A stretch of DNA of 64,000 bases, from the NCBI GenBank assembly GCA_035048485.1, contig CM068585.1:54307910-54371909 (forward strand), given 5' to 3'. The notes under the pieces were generated by a model, which did not search any database, was not told the DNA's origin, and saw nothing but the letters and a program-made list of their open reading frames with translations. Position numbers and translations under genes: made by a program. The DNA is from Pteria penguin (taxonomy: Eukaryota > Mollusca > Bivalvia > Pterioida > Pteriidae). This document shows, one piece after another, positions 33,500 to 53,259 of this stretch; the stretch's first letter is position 1; each line of letters begins with the position of its first letter.

Positions 33500-35764
33500 A
33501 AGATTTTACCGGTAACAAACTTCAATCTAGTTGATTTTGAATTTCTCACATTGCGGAATCAGGCATTGATTGTTTTATCTACATGGCGTTTCTCAGCTAC
33601 CACAGCCATATTCAGAGTAATCAACTGAAAGGCTGGGAGAGGTTGTCCGAGGGTGTTGTATTAAACTACATATACAATGCCCACCATGAGTACTGTGTAA
33701 CAGCATCTTTTGTCTGTACATATACACATGCCAAAAATTAACAAAACAAAGCACAATATAAATTGAAGATAACCCAACTGCATTTCTGGTAGAGTAAATA
33801 CTCAAACTGAGGTTCCACATACACTTAGTATTAAAATCTAATCTCGCCTTTAGGCTCCAGAGGTCCATGCCAGTTCACTGCATTAGGTTATTGAGGGACA
33901 CTGCCGAAATTTACATCGGTTTTGCGGTCTCGCAAGCCATGTTCATTAGTTATGTACACAGAACATGAACTGATAATTTATATTGTGTTGTTTAGCCAGA
34001 GGGACAGAAATATTTCCTTGTTTGCAACTAACTCTTCAAGGCTCCTGTCTAAGAAAGAACCCTATTGGTGCAGTGGTAGTGCGGGCAATGTACATGTAGT
34101 CGCTAGCGTCTTTCGATTACAGAGGTCAAAGGGGCCGAACTGTCATAAATGTGGTTCTTTTGTATAATAAATATCACAATTACACTGTATATCAGTCTGT
34201 CTTATTTTGACTTAGAAATATAATACAAATCAGATGTTTTCACATATTTAATCTTTTTTTTCACAGATTAAGATAATTATCACATTGTTAAAATAAATAT
34301 TTTTATACATTCAAAAATGAGCATACATATAAGTCCACAATAATAAAGAACTCTCAGATATATAGTACAACAGTAGGACTAACAAAAAATAAAGAACATG
34401 TTTCTCAGGTAAAGTAAACTTTGTTGACAACTTTTTATGGCTGTTCTATATCAAAATGTTGAGTTTTCAAGCATTTACTTTAAGTTTCTACTCTGAAAAT
34501 CAAAACGAAAATCCACCTACTCTTTTCACTTTAAAATGACAACAAATAAAATAAATTTCCTTTTTTTTTTAAGTGTATGTAAAATATCATGGCTTAAAAA
34601 ATTTTATCCACACTGGAATCATTGTTTCTGTAAACAATTGTATATGTATTTGATATATACAAGAAGGAAACTCTGACACTGGGCTCAATATTGATCTGAA
34701 CTTCACCCCACATGTCAATCATGTAGGACATAGGACATACACATACAATGTACAGTGATTTTCAAATCAAAAAATGCCTCTTATTTTGTAAAGCATTTCT
34801 AAAACTATTTTTATGATTAAAATGCATGTATGCGAAAATGAACAGTGACAAGGTGAAGATGAATATTACAATACCTTTATCTGTGTTTCTTATTATATGA
34901 ACAAGTACATGTACGGGAGGTGTTATTTTATTCAACCGTCATTGCAATGGCAGTTCTGATGAAAGTTTATTTATACTTAAAAACTTCAACTTGGAAACAA
35001 AAAAAAAACCCCATTACATTCTACATCGGACATCCACATTAAGATGCAGTCTAATTTAGTATCCAGAAACACAGAACATTTTCAATGGCTGTACATGCTA
35101 ATGATTTTGCAAACTTGCTGAATGTTATATATATAATTCTATATTGTATAATATTGCAAAAGCATAGAAAAAAATCATTTTAAATGTAGTCTTCAACTAA
35201 ATTTCTACCTGAATTATGTTTTGAATGAATTTTATCCATAAACAGTATAAAAACTAACCTACACCTATTTCTATATCCCTTCACCAATTTCAGTTTTGAA
35301 ACATCCCCCCTCCCTATATATATAATACATAGAATAAATCAATACACAAATTTGGAGTAAATTTCCTTAACAAAGATATAATTACTGATAATGGTATTTT
35401 CTTTACAAAAAATACAAAATATTTCTATTGAGTCCAAACAAGTAATTCAGGTAAAAAATATTCAACTATGTGTGTTAAGAATAAATTCCTTTAATTAAAT
35501 ATAGATATTCACATAATGATCGACTATACAAGAACTCGAATCAGATCATTTGATAATTTTAGATGATGAATTGAGAAGGGCTAAAGTGCCACCTCCCCAT
35601 GTCTATAAATCTTAGCGAAGAAAGAGAAGTCAAAGATTTGTACAACTTGACGAGATTGATGACATTGTCGATTTTCTATGTCCCTTCCGCTTTCATTCAT
35701 CCATAAGAAATCTGAGATGACGATGATGTAATCACATTAAATAAGGACTAGGGCAAGGGTTTGT
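33500..35764. other. Downstream of UFM1: probable 3' UTR and spacer
   Basis: About 34200-35764 is AT-rich without recognised repeats and probably includes the UFM1 3' UTR (minus strand). A possible decayed tRNA-like segment (TTGGTGCAGTGGTAGTGCG) lies at 34064-34140. No other gene seen. Confidence 0.4.
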
Positions 35765-43290
<7,526 letters not shown>

Positions 43291-43299
43291 TTTGACAGA

Positions 43300-43460
43300 T
43301 AAACGGTGACACGCAATCCCGGAAGTGGAATTCCCTGTCTAATGACGTCACGTGTGGGTTGTCCCTTCCACTTCTCTGTGCGGCAGAAGTGACAGAAGGC
43401 TTCTACAATCCGTAGAGATATTTCAATCAATCCAAAGTTGTTATTTGATAATCATTTCGT
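43300..43460. promoter_or_regulatory. Probable bidirectional promoter of UFM1 and the divergent gene
   Basis: The stretch between the divergent start codons (43290 on -, 43599 on +) contains TGACGTCA at 43343-43350, a full palindromic CRE, overlapping CACGTG at 43349-43354, an E-box. Both contain the ACGT core bound by bZIP factors such as ATF6 and XBP1. UFM1 is known in vertebrates as an ER-stress-responsive gene, so the placement about 55 bp upstream of the UFM1 ATG half-codon makes sense. No TATA box is evident. A promoter is inferred, not shown. Confidence 0.5.
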
Positions 43461-43598
43461 TTCTCAAAATATTATTCGTTGTTCATAAACGCCCCTAGTT
43501 AAGACGTAGCGCCACCTACTGGAAAAAGTATTTTTAAATACGGTATAGGTCATGTGACAGATAAGGATTCACTCCACTCTGTCAGTCTTGCTAGCATA

Positions 43599-43780
43599 AT
43601 GAAGATATACGGGCTAGCGTTTACGGTTACTCTATGTTTGATATTTTCTAGGATTGATTCTAGCATTATACATGGACTTAAACTTCAAGAAAATACCAAT
43701 ACAGAGAAAACTCCGAGAAAAAGTATTGAAATTATTCGAGAGGAAGACGAGGACGAAGGGGGAGTAGCGTCCGTCGGTAG
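43599..43780 (+). CDS. First coding exon of an unidentified secreted protein (partial gene)
   Basis: The first in-frame ATG (43599) opens a typical signal peptide: MKIYG, then hydrophobic LAFTVTLCLIF, then SRIDSS as the probable cleavage region. A polar stretch with TEKTPRKSIEIIREEDEDEGG follows, so the mature N-terminus is strongly acidic. Two donors are possible: after 43776 (G/GTAGGT, phase 1) or after 43780 (AG/GTGATA, phase 2). The exon lies about 310 bp from the UFM1 start codon in divergent orientation, which suggests a shared promoter. I do not recognise the family and cannot trace the rest of the gene. A following exon that fits the first donor is listed at 45679-45777. It could also be a chance open frame, but the signal peptide, first-ATG position and promoter context argue for a real gene. 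Confidence 0.45.
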
Positions 43781-43807
43781 GTGATAAGAGAGCTTTATCC
43801 TCACACA

Positions 43808-43929
43808 TGGTTATGCAATGTTCAAATATGATATTATGATATTTATATGGTTATATTCCATGTAAAATGGTTACGCAATGTTCAAATATGATATTATGAT
43901 ATTTATATGGTTATATTCCATGTAAAATG
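43808..43929 (+). repeat. Tandem duplication of about 60 bp
   Basis: TGGTTATGCAATGTTCAAAT ... CCATGTAAAA is repeated directly with one base change (ATGC/ACGC), just downstream of the signal-peptide exon. Confidence 0.9.
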
Positions 43930-44599
43930 ACAAAATGTTACAAATCGGAGTACTACTTTAAAGTTAAAAGAATTTTGTTGGTAGGTTTAAGCTGAAATTG
44001 GTTTCAACATGTTATTTACGAATGCTATGTATTACAAAATGAGAAATGTTCAAAAATCTTTGCGGCTTAAATTAAACTTATAAGTATTGGAAACTGCACA
44101 TATTTTAGAATATAAGTTGTGTTGATGAAAATTATAAAGTATCAAATGTAATCCACTTGGTATGATTTTTCCAGAAATTATTTAATGCACTTGGAATCCG
44201 TTATAAGGCACGAGTATCACGAATGCAAAATCTTATCATTTTAACGTTTTAAATTCGGATGGAACGTGGATAAAACTTTAGTACCAGAGGTGTGTGGCCG
44301 GATCATCTTCAAGAACGCTGTCATATTGAAGAGACAGACAGACAGACAGAGAGAGAGAGAGAGAGAGTTTCGTCTCTTGGGACGATAAGACTGCTATTCA
44401 GTGCCGTAACGATGTTCAATCGTTTCATAATATGCTGAGTAGCAGGTCGATAGTTGAAGATCCAGCTAATTTTGAAAGGATGTGCGATCTAAAATGATTC
44501 TGGAAAGGGGGCTCCGATATTATAACGTGGTTTACGGTTATAAAAAAGAACCATAGAAATTTACTCCTTATATCCAAAGAGAGAAAGAAAGGAAGAGTT

Positions 44600-44790
44600 G
44601 GAGGCGGGTCTAGAAATTTTTGAAGGGGATGAGTGGGGTTGCAGTCTCCCATGAATAATGTTTTGCACTATTCGGTCTGGAAAGGGGGGTTGCATCCCTA
44701 AAATGGTCGAAAATGATTTTTTGGTAAAAATTTTCCGATCAAAGGGAGAGTTATAACCCCTGCAACCCCCTCTAAATCCGCTAATGAGTT
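44600..44790. mobile_element. GGATCTAGA-ended element with G-runs
   Basis: GGCGGGTCTAGAAATTTTTG at the left and CCCTCTAAATCCGC at the right. The interior (TGCACTATTCGGTCTGGAAA) matches 25000-25215 inverted. Confidence 0.5.
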
Positions 44791-45678
44791 AAATTCCACA
44801 TTTTTCTTTTGTGATCTACCAATGCACGTGCAGCTTAACTCGTGACATCGTGACACCAAGATGAATTGTTGAAATATTATCGACGAACGTGAAAATCTCA
44901 AAAACGAATACATGTATATACAGATAGGTTTTCGTATTTGGAACATATTTTAACCAATTAAGAAAGTTTTTTTTACCTCAATAATACTTTTAAAACGATT
45001 AAAAAGGAATGGAAATACGAGACATTCACCAAGGTATGCATATTTGATGTAAAAATGAATTGAGCAGAAGAATTCACAAAATTTTTCATAAAAAGTGGTG
45101 TAACAGTAATGTTGGCAAACAACACCGAATATTTCCATAATAAACATAACGTGCTTAGCACAGATTTCGGAGTCTGATACGGGATTGTACTATCTTATAC
45201 ACTGCGATATCAATCAAAAGGGGGTCAGCCGGGTTTCCGTATCTCACCTTTGGTTATACCTTTACCTCTAAAGTACTTTAATACATTCAATAATCTTTTA
45301 AATTCTAGCGTAAAAATGTCATTTCCTGACCATCGCGAAGTACTTTTGTTTAGCGGACCCATGTCAGTGAATGGGCAAAAAAAAAAAAAAGGGGGGGGGG
45401 GGTTAAAATGACGTGTCGCCACTATAAGAATTAAGAAAGAAATTAATTTTAATATATTTTGAATGATATTTTATTTTACAAACGGTATAATTTCAATTAA
45501 ATACTGGCGAAGGGGGGGGGGGGGACTCAGAATTTTTTCATTATCTTAATAGATAAAGCGTTATTCTAGAATTTATATTTAGGCCTATACAAGTAGTTTA
45601 TATTAAATTTTATTAAATACTAGCATAATCAGGTCAACTACAGAATCGTAAATTACATACATGTATTTTATTATCCAG

Positions 45679-45777
45679 CGGAGATCTTCTTAGATATCGT
45701 GTCACTACAGAACAGTAAACGTCAGAAATTTAAGTTTTCTATAGCAAAAGTGTCAAATTTAAGGGAACCGAGGAGAG
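45679..45777 (+). CDS. Candidate second exon of the secreted-protein gene
   Basis: A 99-bp open segment lies between an acceptor (TTATTATCCAG) and a donor (GAGAG/GTGTGT). In the frame that joins the phase-1 donor of the exon ending at 43776 it has no stop and reads EIFLDIVSLQNSKRQKFKFS followed by IAKVSNLREPRR. The other upstream donor (43780) would put a stop at codon 14, so only one splice combination works. No family is recognised. The support is frame compatibility and plausible splice signals only. Confidence 0.25.
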
Positions 45778-45879
45778 GTGTGTACTCTCTTTTCCCTGCC
45801 AATGATGAATTAATGTGTTTAATTGTAGCTAGTAGAATAAATTATAATGACACTTTTACAAGAATTCATATGTACAATT

Positions 45880-46280
45880 GCATATGCTGGAATCTCATTT
45901 TTTTTTTCTTCTTCTTTTTCTTTCGACAAATTTTGCTTTGGGGTAAATTTCATGAGATTCCTCACCGATTTTCAGCAGTTTTATAATTCATATAACTCTT
46001 GTGCTCAGTCATAATATAATTCAGCAAAGTTGCGTTACGATCTATATATATAATAAACACCGAGTTTATCCCCATGTCATCCTCGGAATGTTTCGGGGAT
46101 TATCTTCATTCAGATCTGAGTGTGATGTCACACCGATTTTGAGAATTACTTTAAATAGCTTGTGATCCGAAATTCTCTGTTGCGTTACCCGCTTTTAATA
46201 TCGACGTTGTGTGGATTTGAACCGACATAAATTGCGGGTGTATTTAGGGCTTTCTACTTTTGTCGTTACCTTGGCGTTCC
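45880..46280 (+). repeat. Dispersed repeat shared with the 4128-4997 element
   Basis: TTCATGAGATTCCTCACCG, CTCTTGTGCTCA, TTACGATCTA and AACACCGAGTTTATCCCC appear in the same order at 4545-4720. It likely represents another, more diverged copy of that element. Confidence 0.55.
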
Positions 46281-46436
46281 GAATTGTACATGTATGTTAG
46301 AAAATGTGTAACGAATGCAATAATAACTATATTATATGATCCCTATAATTCTAAGCAGAAAAAATAAACGGTAAAACTTTTATATAGATATGAAAGAAAA
46401 GGTTTGAAAGCGGGAAAATGAAAGTGGAAAGTTTGG

Positions 46437-46480
46437 CAGTGGTGGTGGTGGTGATGATGATGATGATGATGATGATGATC
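46437..46480 (+). repeat. GTG/ATG trinucleotide repeat
   Basis: (GTG)n followed by (ATG)n. Confidence 0.9.
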
Positions 46481-46849
46481 TGCATTGACTGTGAAATATC
46501 ATCTGTTGCTGACAAGTTCTATTATATATATATGATATAAATTTTAACCATGTATTTTCACCTTTCATCCGTCATTGATGATACTGTACCATTGTGAAAA
46601 GCAGAGTAGATTTTACACCTGAAGTACGCATTAAAGTAATATGTCTCAACCTATCAAATGTATCCTTTCAGTTGAGATATGGCTAGTGAATTGTAATAAT
46701 ATCAAAACAATTATTTATAATAATTTCATTAAATACTTCTTTTCCATCATAAATAGAACAGATACGTATATGCGGAACGGCGTCACGTTTTTCTTTGGCG
46801 GATGTATGTAGAAGGAGACAGAGAGAGAGAGAAAGAGTTTGAATTTCCC

Positions 46850-47051
46850 GTGCGCGGATACAGAGGGGGGGGGGGTTAGGGGGGTCTGGACTGGCGCCCC
46901 CCCCCCCCGGCCACCGAAAATTTTACCCAAAAAAGGTAATATGTGGGCATTTTGGGGGTTGGACACCCCCCCCCCCCCCCCCATCGTCTAAGAGAAAAAT
47001 TTACCTTTTTGGTTGGACCCCCTCTGACAAAAATTTCTGGATCCGCGCATG
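46850..47051. mobile_element. GGATCCAG-ended element with poly-G/C body
   Basis: Ends GTGCGCGGATACAG and CTGGATCCGCGCATG, flanked by ATTTCCC on both sides (46843-46849, 47052-47058). The body is dominated by G and C runs of 9-17 bases. Confidence 0.65.
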
Positions 47052-47269
47052 ATTTCCCATACCCTTTTTCGTCTCGAATCTTGCAAATTTGACGATTTTG
47101 TGGAAATGAAGTGCAGTAAAAGAAGTCTGTCTTCGGTGGGTTTGTGGAAAGCGTTCCGGGGTGGGGGGGGCGGGGGGGGGGTTAAATACTATCATTGTGT
47201 CCTCACTTTTGAGCAGTCTCTCCGATTGGTAACAAAAGTGATGACACTGTAGGTAATATGTATCTACTT

Positions 47270-47370
47270 ATCTGAAGTTTCTTGATCCACAGGGCTTTCG
47301 GCTCGTTGGTCCCCCCCCCCTCAATTATACCAATATACGAAAGCCCTGTGCTTGATCCACCAATGTCCTT
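47270..47370. repeat. Short hairpin
   Basis: CTTGATCCACAGGGCTTTCG is answered by CGAAAGCCCTGTGCTTGATCC. The outer CTTGATCCAC is a direct repeat and may be a target duplication. Confidence 0.55.
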
Positions 47371-47399
47371 CTTTGTTAAAAGGTACAAATAAAAAGAGG

Positions 47400-49600
47400 G
47401 GCAGATTTAAAATATATTGAATTTTATGTGAAAAATGATAAAAAAGAAACCATCCAATTTCATTATACTCAACATGTCATGTAAATATATACTAAGTAAA
47501 TTCCATTACACTTGAGAATTCCTACATGCATTCTCATGTTGAGAAATGAGCGCTGACACATAACGTTCCCGCTGAAAGAATTGAATGATACGTCGGGTTA
47601 TGCCCCTTTAGATCTGACTCTGCCGTGGGATTGTCCGCGTACCTTTACCCACCTGGTTCCATTGTAACATAGTACAGTATCGGTTAGCAGGTAGCGACTG
47701 TACAGGCGTTCCCCTTAAAGCATATCTATAGTGCCCCGATACACCCTGCATAAACTAATTAAAGGTGTGCATTTAAAAAAGCATTAATTGTAGTTAAATT
47801 CTTCTTTCAGTTGTATGAATGCATTGCAATATTACATTCTTGTGTAAGCAAAACAGGATTCGTTCATACTTCTCTGTTTCTTGATACGGGTTGGCTCTAC
47901 AAACATCTTTTGTATAGGAAGATTTCTAAATGAAATCAAGCTTTCAATAAGAACTACATTATGCCAGCTACTTAAAAATATGCAAGGGAAAGCAAAGGAA
48001 AAAATATCACAAAGAAAATAAGAAACAAAACATATACAAACAAACAAAAAAAAAAAGAAAGAAAAGAGAAATCGTTTATTTCCTATTCGTTATTCTTACT
48101 TATACATGTATAATGAATATATATTCAACACCTATCCCAGTTTTATTGTAATATATACTTCTTCTTCTTCTTCCATAACGAATTGTACTAAAATTAAGTT
48201 TAGCGGTATACGTTATGGATTTTTTATTTATTTATTTTATTTTATTTTTGTTTTGTGTTTTTTATTTATTTATGTATTTATTGTTAAACCACATACAACT
48301 TGCCGTGTTAAATTTGTCTATATTAACATGAATGAAATGACAGATTTCTGCTTCTTATATTATAAGTATTAGAAGTGCGTCGAACTCCATTCCTTCAACA
48401 TTTGAGTGAATTGATCACGTAGTGATGCAAAACAAGAATCAATCAATCAATCAATCAATAAGCCATTCTGAATTTTAATTTCTTTTATCATGTACCTATG
48501 AAAATTCACATTAGTACTCGATTATATAAATGTTATAAAATTTTACAAGTAATTGGCGACATATAAACACGCATTTCCTTTCCTTTTCTTTTTCTTTTTA
48601 TTTTCTGTCTTTCATTTTGTTTTTGTTTGTTTGTCTGGTTTTTTTTTCTTTTTCTCTCTGTCTCTGTCTTTGTTTCCTCCTTTCTTTTTCTTTCTTTCTT
48701 TCTTTCATAAACACAATCAGCTCCTTTCGTTATAATATTTCTTTCGTAACTACCGGCGTTCACTTCGCGTGTTGAAATGTTTATCTCCTGCACATGCCTT
48801 ATTCACACCATGATAAGCGCCTTGAACTTTAGTACGAGTCAGGGGCTGATACTGTCTTGTACTTCATTGACTGTTATCCATATAGGTAAAGACCATGCAG
48901 TATTATATATAGCTGTCCTATTAGCATGAGCCTATCAACTGAGTTTTTCAAAATAGTGAAATACTGTGGTCTCTGTTATGTAAAACTTCTACACCCCTAT
49001 CAAAAACAAATAAGTAGATAAAAAGCACAGATAAACAAATGAATGAATGAATGAATGAATGAATGAATGAATAAATAAATAAATAAATAAATAAATAAAT
49101 GAATGAATGAGTATATAAATAAACGAGTAAATAAATGAAAAGAGTCAAAGTTTTCTGCTAAAATTTCCTTTTCCTATGAAGGAGGGAGGGGCAATGTTTA
49201 CGACACTGATTGGGCGTACATTTGAAACTTATTCGTTAGTTTGCGATTTTCGTTGATAATAAGTTTGAAAATAACAATATCATAGATTGCATCATTTGCT
49301 ATGCACCTTAAATACATGTAAATAAAGCGGCACAAAAGAAAAAATCAATAAAGGTGATTATTTCGATGATTTTCGTTTCGTTTAAACCGAAAAGGAAAGG
49401 GAATTGTAACGTGATGTTTATCTCATTGTTTCATTCTCGGCGATATATACAAATAGATATCTATGTTTCATGTACTTTTTTCCTTCTTCTTCTTCTTCTT
49501 CTTCTTCTTTATTTCTCGACAGTTTCTGGAGTTAGAATTTCACTATAACCGTTCTACCACTATATATGTTTGAAATTTTACCCCTTTGCGTGGTTTGAAA
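47400..49600. other. No gene seen; low-complexity sequence
   Basis: Contains T/C-rich tracts (48580-48710), a SINE-tail-like run of AATCAATC at about 48437-48460, and (GAAT)n/(AAAT)n at 49038-49110. Open frames here are low-complexity artefacts. Confidence 0.55.
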
Positions 49601-49930
49601 ACTCAGAGTCGACCATACCCAGCAGACATTTCAACGTTGAATAAACGTTGAATCAACGTTGAACTTCAACGTTGAATCAACGTTGAAATATGGTTTAAAA
49701 TGAAAGTTGTGTCAACGTTGAAGTCTCAACGTTGATGTTTTAACGTTGGTTCAACGTGGAAGTCTCAACGTTGTTTCAACGTGGAAGTCTCAACGTTGTT
49801 TCAATGTGGAAGTCTCAACGTTGTTTCAACGTTGAAATAAGGTTTAAAATGAAAGTTGTGTCAACGTCGAAGTCTCAATTTTGTTTATGGTTGAATATTA
49901 GTTGCTCTATTCCTTTTGAATGACTGAACC

Positions 49931-50072
49931 ACAGGCGCCCGTAGACAAGCAAAAATCTGTTTACAGGCAAGTATTCAGCCTTTCCTCCAGAATCTGAAAT
50001 AAACAACTGACAAACTTCATGAATACTTGCTTTTCAACAAACTGAATATTCGCTTGTCTACGGGCACCTGTG
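49931..50072. repeat. Inverted repeat with 22-bp arms
   Basis: CCACAGGCGCCCGTAGACAA GC is mirrored by GCTTGTCTACGGGCACCTGTGG with two mismatches. It lies inside the 3.3-kb element and may be a nested insertion. Confidence 0.7.
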
Positions 50073-50459
50073 GACTGAACATACAAATGGCTGAAAACAT
50101 ATCGATCCCTGAAATTTTAAAACTCCATTGGCCCTCTGTGCAAGAGAAAGTTTCTTCACCGACAACAAACAACATGCTGACAATTTTAAGTAATGGAGCA
50201 AACCTACTGCTAGTGGCTGTCCGGTGAATTTTTCTAAAATATATAATAGCTAAAAAGCCAGAACCAGTGTGGCAATGGGCATTCATTTGCCCTCAAACTG
50301 ACACAGATCCTTATCTTCTTTCATCCAAACAGATAGTGTGAAAAAAAAAAACAAACATAATACTTCACTTTATACAATTTAATTTTGTTTAAAATGATAC
50401 AGTATTATATAATAATCTACAGCATGCTTTAACATTTTAAGTTCTATATCTATAAACTA

Positions 50460-50581
50460 TTACTGATGCCTGCCTCGTCTTCCCCTACCTCCAGTACCTT
50501 CTGGGGCATATTTCAAAAAGTTACCGAGTTCTTTGTTAAATTCTGCCTCAGATAAATTCGTATGGGCTTGCAGAACAACAT
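50460..50581 (-). CDS. Candidate terminal exon inside the 3.3-kb TA-flanked element
   Basis: Minus strand: acceptor ATCTTTTAG before 50581, then two bases completing a codon and 39 codons to TAA (50460-50462). The peptide reads VVLQAHTNLSEAEFNKELGN, then FLKYAPEG, and ends in an Arg/Gly tail (GRGRRGRHQ). It lies within the mobile element at 49618-52926 and may be the last exon of an element-encoded or captured gene. A possible upstream exon is listed at 52245-52490, but its phase does not join directly, so another exon would be needed. Not a recognised transposase. Confidence 0.3.
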
Positions 50582-51543
50582 CTAAAAGATCAAAAGTTGA
50601 AATTGTTAGACTTGATATTACCTTAAGCATAAACTAATAACTCAATATTTACCACAGACGTTCTTTTTTATCCGTCATATATGCGAAATCTCATCTTATC
50701 AAATGGAAATCATAAAGCAAACAATATCGACTTATAATATCACAATAATATGTATTGTATTTGATGAAATTTTATCATTAGTATCTGTGAATGTTTAAAT
50801 TTTTCACATTTTACCTTTTACAACTTGATAAATCTGGATTTTGGAAAAGACTCATCTTCTGCAGACTACACCTCGTCATCACTTCTAGTTCTATATAGGG
50901 CAAGTGCATCCACATGAGCTGAATAGCGCCTCCAACGTCTTAGATAGGTCATTATCTCTAATAACAGAAAGTTATACACAAAACACTGAGAGTGTCTCAA
51001 GGTACCATAAAGTAACTAAGTCAGTGGCCCCCTCCCTCCTCCTTTTTTTTTTTAAATCTCCGTTATATCCATATCTGATGAAACAATGTATTGATTATTA
51101 CGCTGAATCAGTAGCCTAACAACTGGCTTTCATCCAGGGGGTTCGGATAACCACCCCCCCCCCCCCATCTTTTCCTCTTTTCATGCACAATACATGTGCC
51201 TTCCATTTTGGACATTGCAAAAAAAAAAAAAAAACAATAATAAATTGATTAATATATAGCTGGAATAATTATGCAGGTATAATTATGTACGGACTGTAGA
51301 ATTTTGCGTTATACTTTCAGCATCCACCCTCTAATTCAATCAGTCTAGCATTCCTACTTTGAAAAACAAAACAAAAGAAACAAACAAAATCAAAGCAAAG
51401 TCTAATCCCCTCGTTCACCGTCTCGATTCGCGCCATTGATAAAATAATATAAATTAAAAAATTTCTGAAAATCGACATGTTATTAATTATAGTCTCACAA
51501 TGCTCTGTTTATTCGTTTGGAATCAGCGTGAAGTCTAGAACAT

Positions 51544-51579
<36 letters not shown>

Positions 51580-52244
51580 CTAAAGCCTGCGGGCTTTCAA
51601 TTGAGTTTGTAATGCATGTGTAGCACGGACATAGTGGTGCAGGAGAACTGACCGCTGGGTGATTATGTAATTACCACAAGGTTTTCACGCGAGTAAGCTA
51701 TAAATACTCATTGAAAATGCGGATGGTCAGGTTGATAAGCAGTTGTTTCCCCGGCACATGTAACATTTGAAGAATTCACATTCTAATATAATTATTCAAA
51801 ATCTACATTCTACACATGCACCTCTTCCTCTGTCCCTCTGTCATATTCGTGCTGACAATTTATAACATACATGTTGATGATATTATAATATACTTTCTTT
51901 GCATAATTGATTAAAATTCCTTTGATAAACTTTATCTGTACAAACCATGTTTATAAAGCTAAAAGGATGTATGATAATTTAATCTGAAATGATTAAGACA
52001 TTTAAGATCAATCTTTTTATTGTACACCTTAATCTATATAGTTGTTGCATGAAAATGGCAGCTGTATTTGCTTAATTTGAACTGAAAAGAACTAGCAAAT
52101 TTCAATTCTTAGGGCTATATCAGGATTTTAAAGTAGTGTTGTAAAAAATCAGGAACAATTATAAGGTTATTATTTTTATACATATAAACATTTAAACATT
52201 ATACTGTGTTAAAATATACGAAATATATGAAAACATATACTTAC

Positions 52245-52490
52245 GTACTTGTCTTCGTCGGTGCAACGTTACTGTACCGAGATCTTAGTTTGAAATGGGA
52301 AATGCGCGGCGAACTAACGTCACACGTACTATCCTTTGTCTGAGGGCGTAATTTGATCTCAGGGTGTGGGAACAGGAAACAAACATCGTTTGTGTTGATA
52401 ATACAGAAACAATCTGGATATGCATTCGTGCGATTCTTGCATGTCCCCCTCACCCACCTCTCGATCTTGGTTTTGATGCGATAATCAGCA
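52245..52490 (-). other. Possible upstream (5') exon in the 3.3-kb element
   Basis: Minus-strand sequence ends in a strong donor, AAGTAC/GTAAGT. An open frame of about 70 codons (Cys-rich N-terminal half) precedes it, and the segment is richer in GC and CpG than its surroundings, as a promoter-proximal exon would be. Its end is phase 2 if the long frame is used, which does not match the terminal exon at 50581. Function unknown. Confidence 0.2.
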
Positions 52491-52952
52491 TTTCATACTT
52501 ATAAAATTATTACAAAAATTAGTTTACACAATTCTCATTTTTACATTTAAATTTTTTAATTGATTAATGAATTCTTTAAAATCTCAATTTTCGTCTTTAT
52601 GAAAGATTATTTGGAACGTAATTGATTTCAAAACAGTTGTTGAATTAGTTAAATTAAATTCAGTTTTTTCCATAATGAAACAACTGGAAATTAACTCCTA
52701 TACAAACAGGACTTCAAAAAATATGCAAACAAACATATATACATCGATTTTTCACAATCAGCGATTTTAATAATCGTAATTGGTTGAAACATGCAACGTC
52801 ATATAACGTTGTTTCTTTCAACATTGATTTTTACAACATTGTACAACGTTGAAATATGGTTGATCAACGTCGTCAACCTGGATCAACCAAATTTCAACGT
52901 TGATTCAACGTTGCATGTCTGCTGGGTACACTCCCAAAAATCGAATCTACAG

Positions 52953-53243
52953 TCGTGTACTCATATGCATTTCAATATAATTGTACATAAGTGAACACAT
53001 ATAGTCGTGTAGAAAAACTTTCTGTTTTCATAGTTAAAATGATATTTTATTATTTTGATGTCCATTATTACATTTAACTACAGTCGCACCTGCTCTTAAG
53101 ACCACCTGTCTTATGCGACCATTTATGCGATTTTCTTTCAGTGGTTCTTGAATACAGGTTTGACTGTCTAAGTGTATAGTCGTGTACTCCTGTGCATTTC
53201 AATATAAATGTACACGAGTAAACGACACCACGAAAAACTTTCA
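52953..53243. repeat. Direct repeats flanking a short CAGTC-ended element
   Basis: TAGTCGTGTACTCATATGCA-type segments of about 73 bp at 52953-53026 and 53171-53243. Between them lies about 89 bp (53081-53168) with ends CAGTCGCACCTG and CAGGTTTGACTG, which resemble pogo/Tigger ends from memory. Confidence 0.5.
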
Positions 53244-53259
53244 TATAGAAAAGCTGAAC

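Larger units (their letters stand above)
49618..52926. mobile_element. 3.3-kb DNA transposon with TTCAACGTTGAA palindromes
   Basis: 12-bp perfect inverted ends CCCAGCAGACAT and ATGTCTGCTGGG, flanked by TA on both sides (49616-49617, 52927-52928). The subterminal regions, about 250 bp at the left and 130 bp at the right, are packed with CAACGTTGAA and GTTGATTCAACGTT units. TA duplication suits Tc1/mariner-like or other TA-targeting elements. Candidate spliced exons inside are on the minus strand (50460-50581, 52245-52490); no transposase is recognised. Confidence 0.75.

Noticed and set aside
48533..48793. Lys/Glu/Arg-rich minus-strand frame
   Set aside because: Translation of a T/C-rich low-complexity tract.
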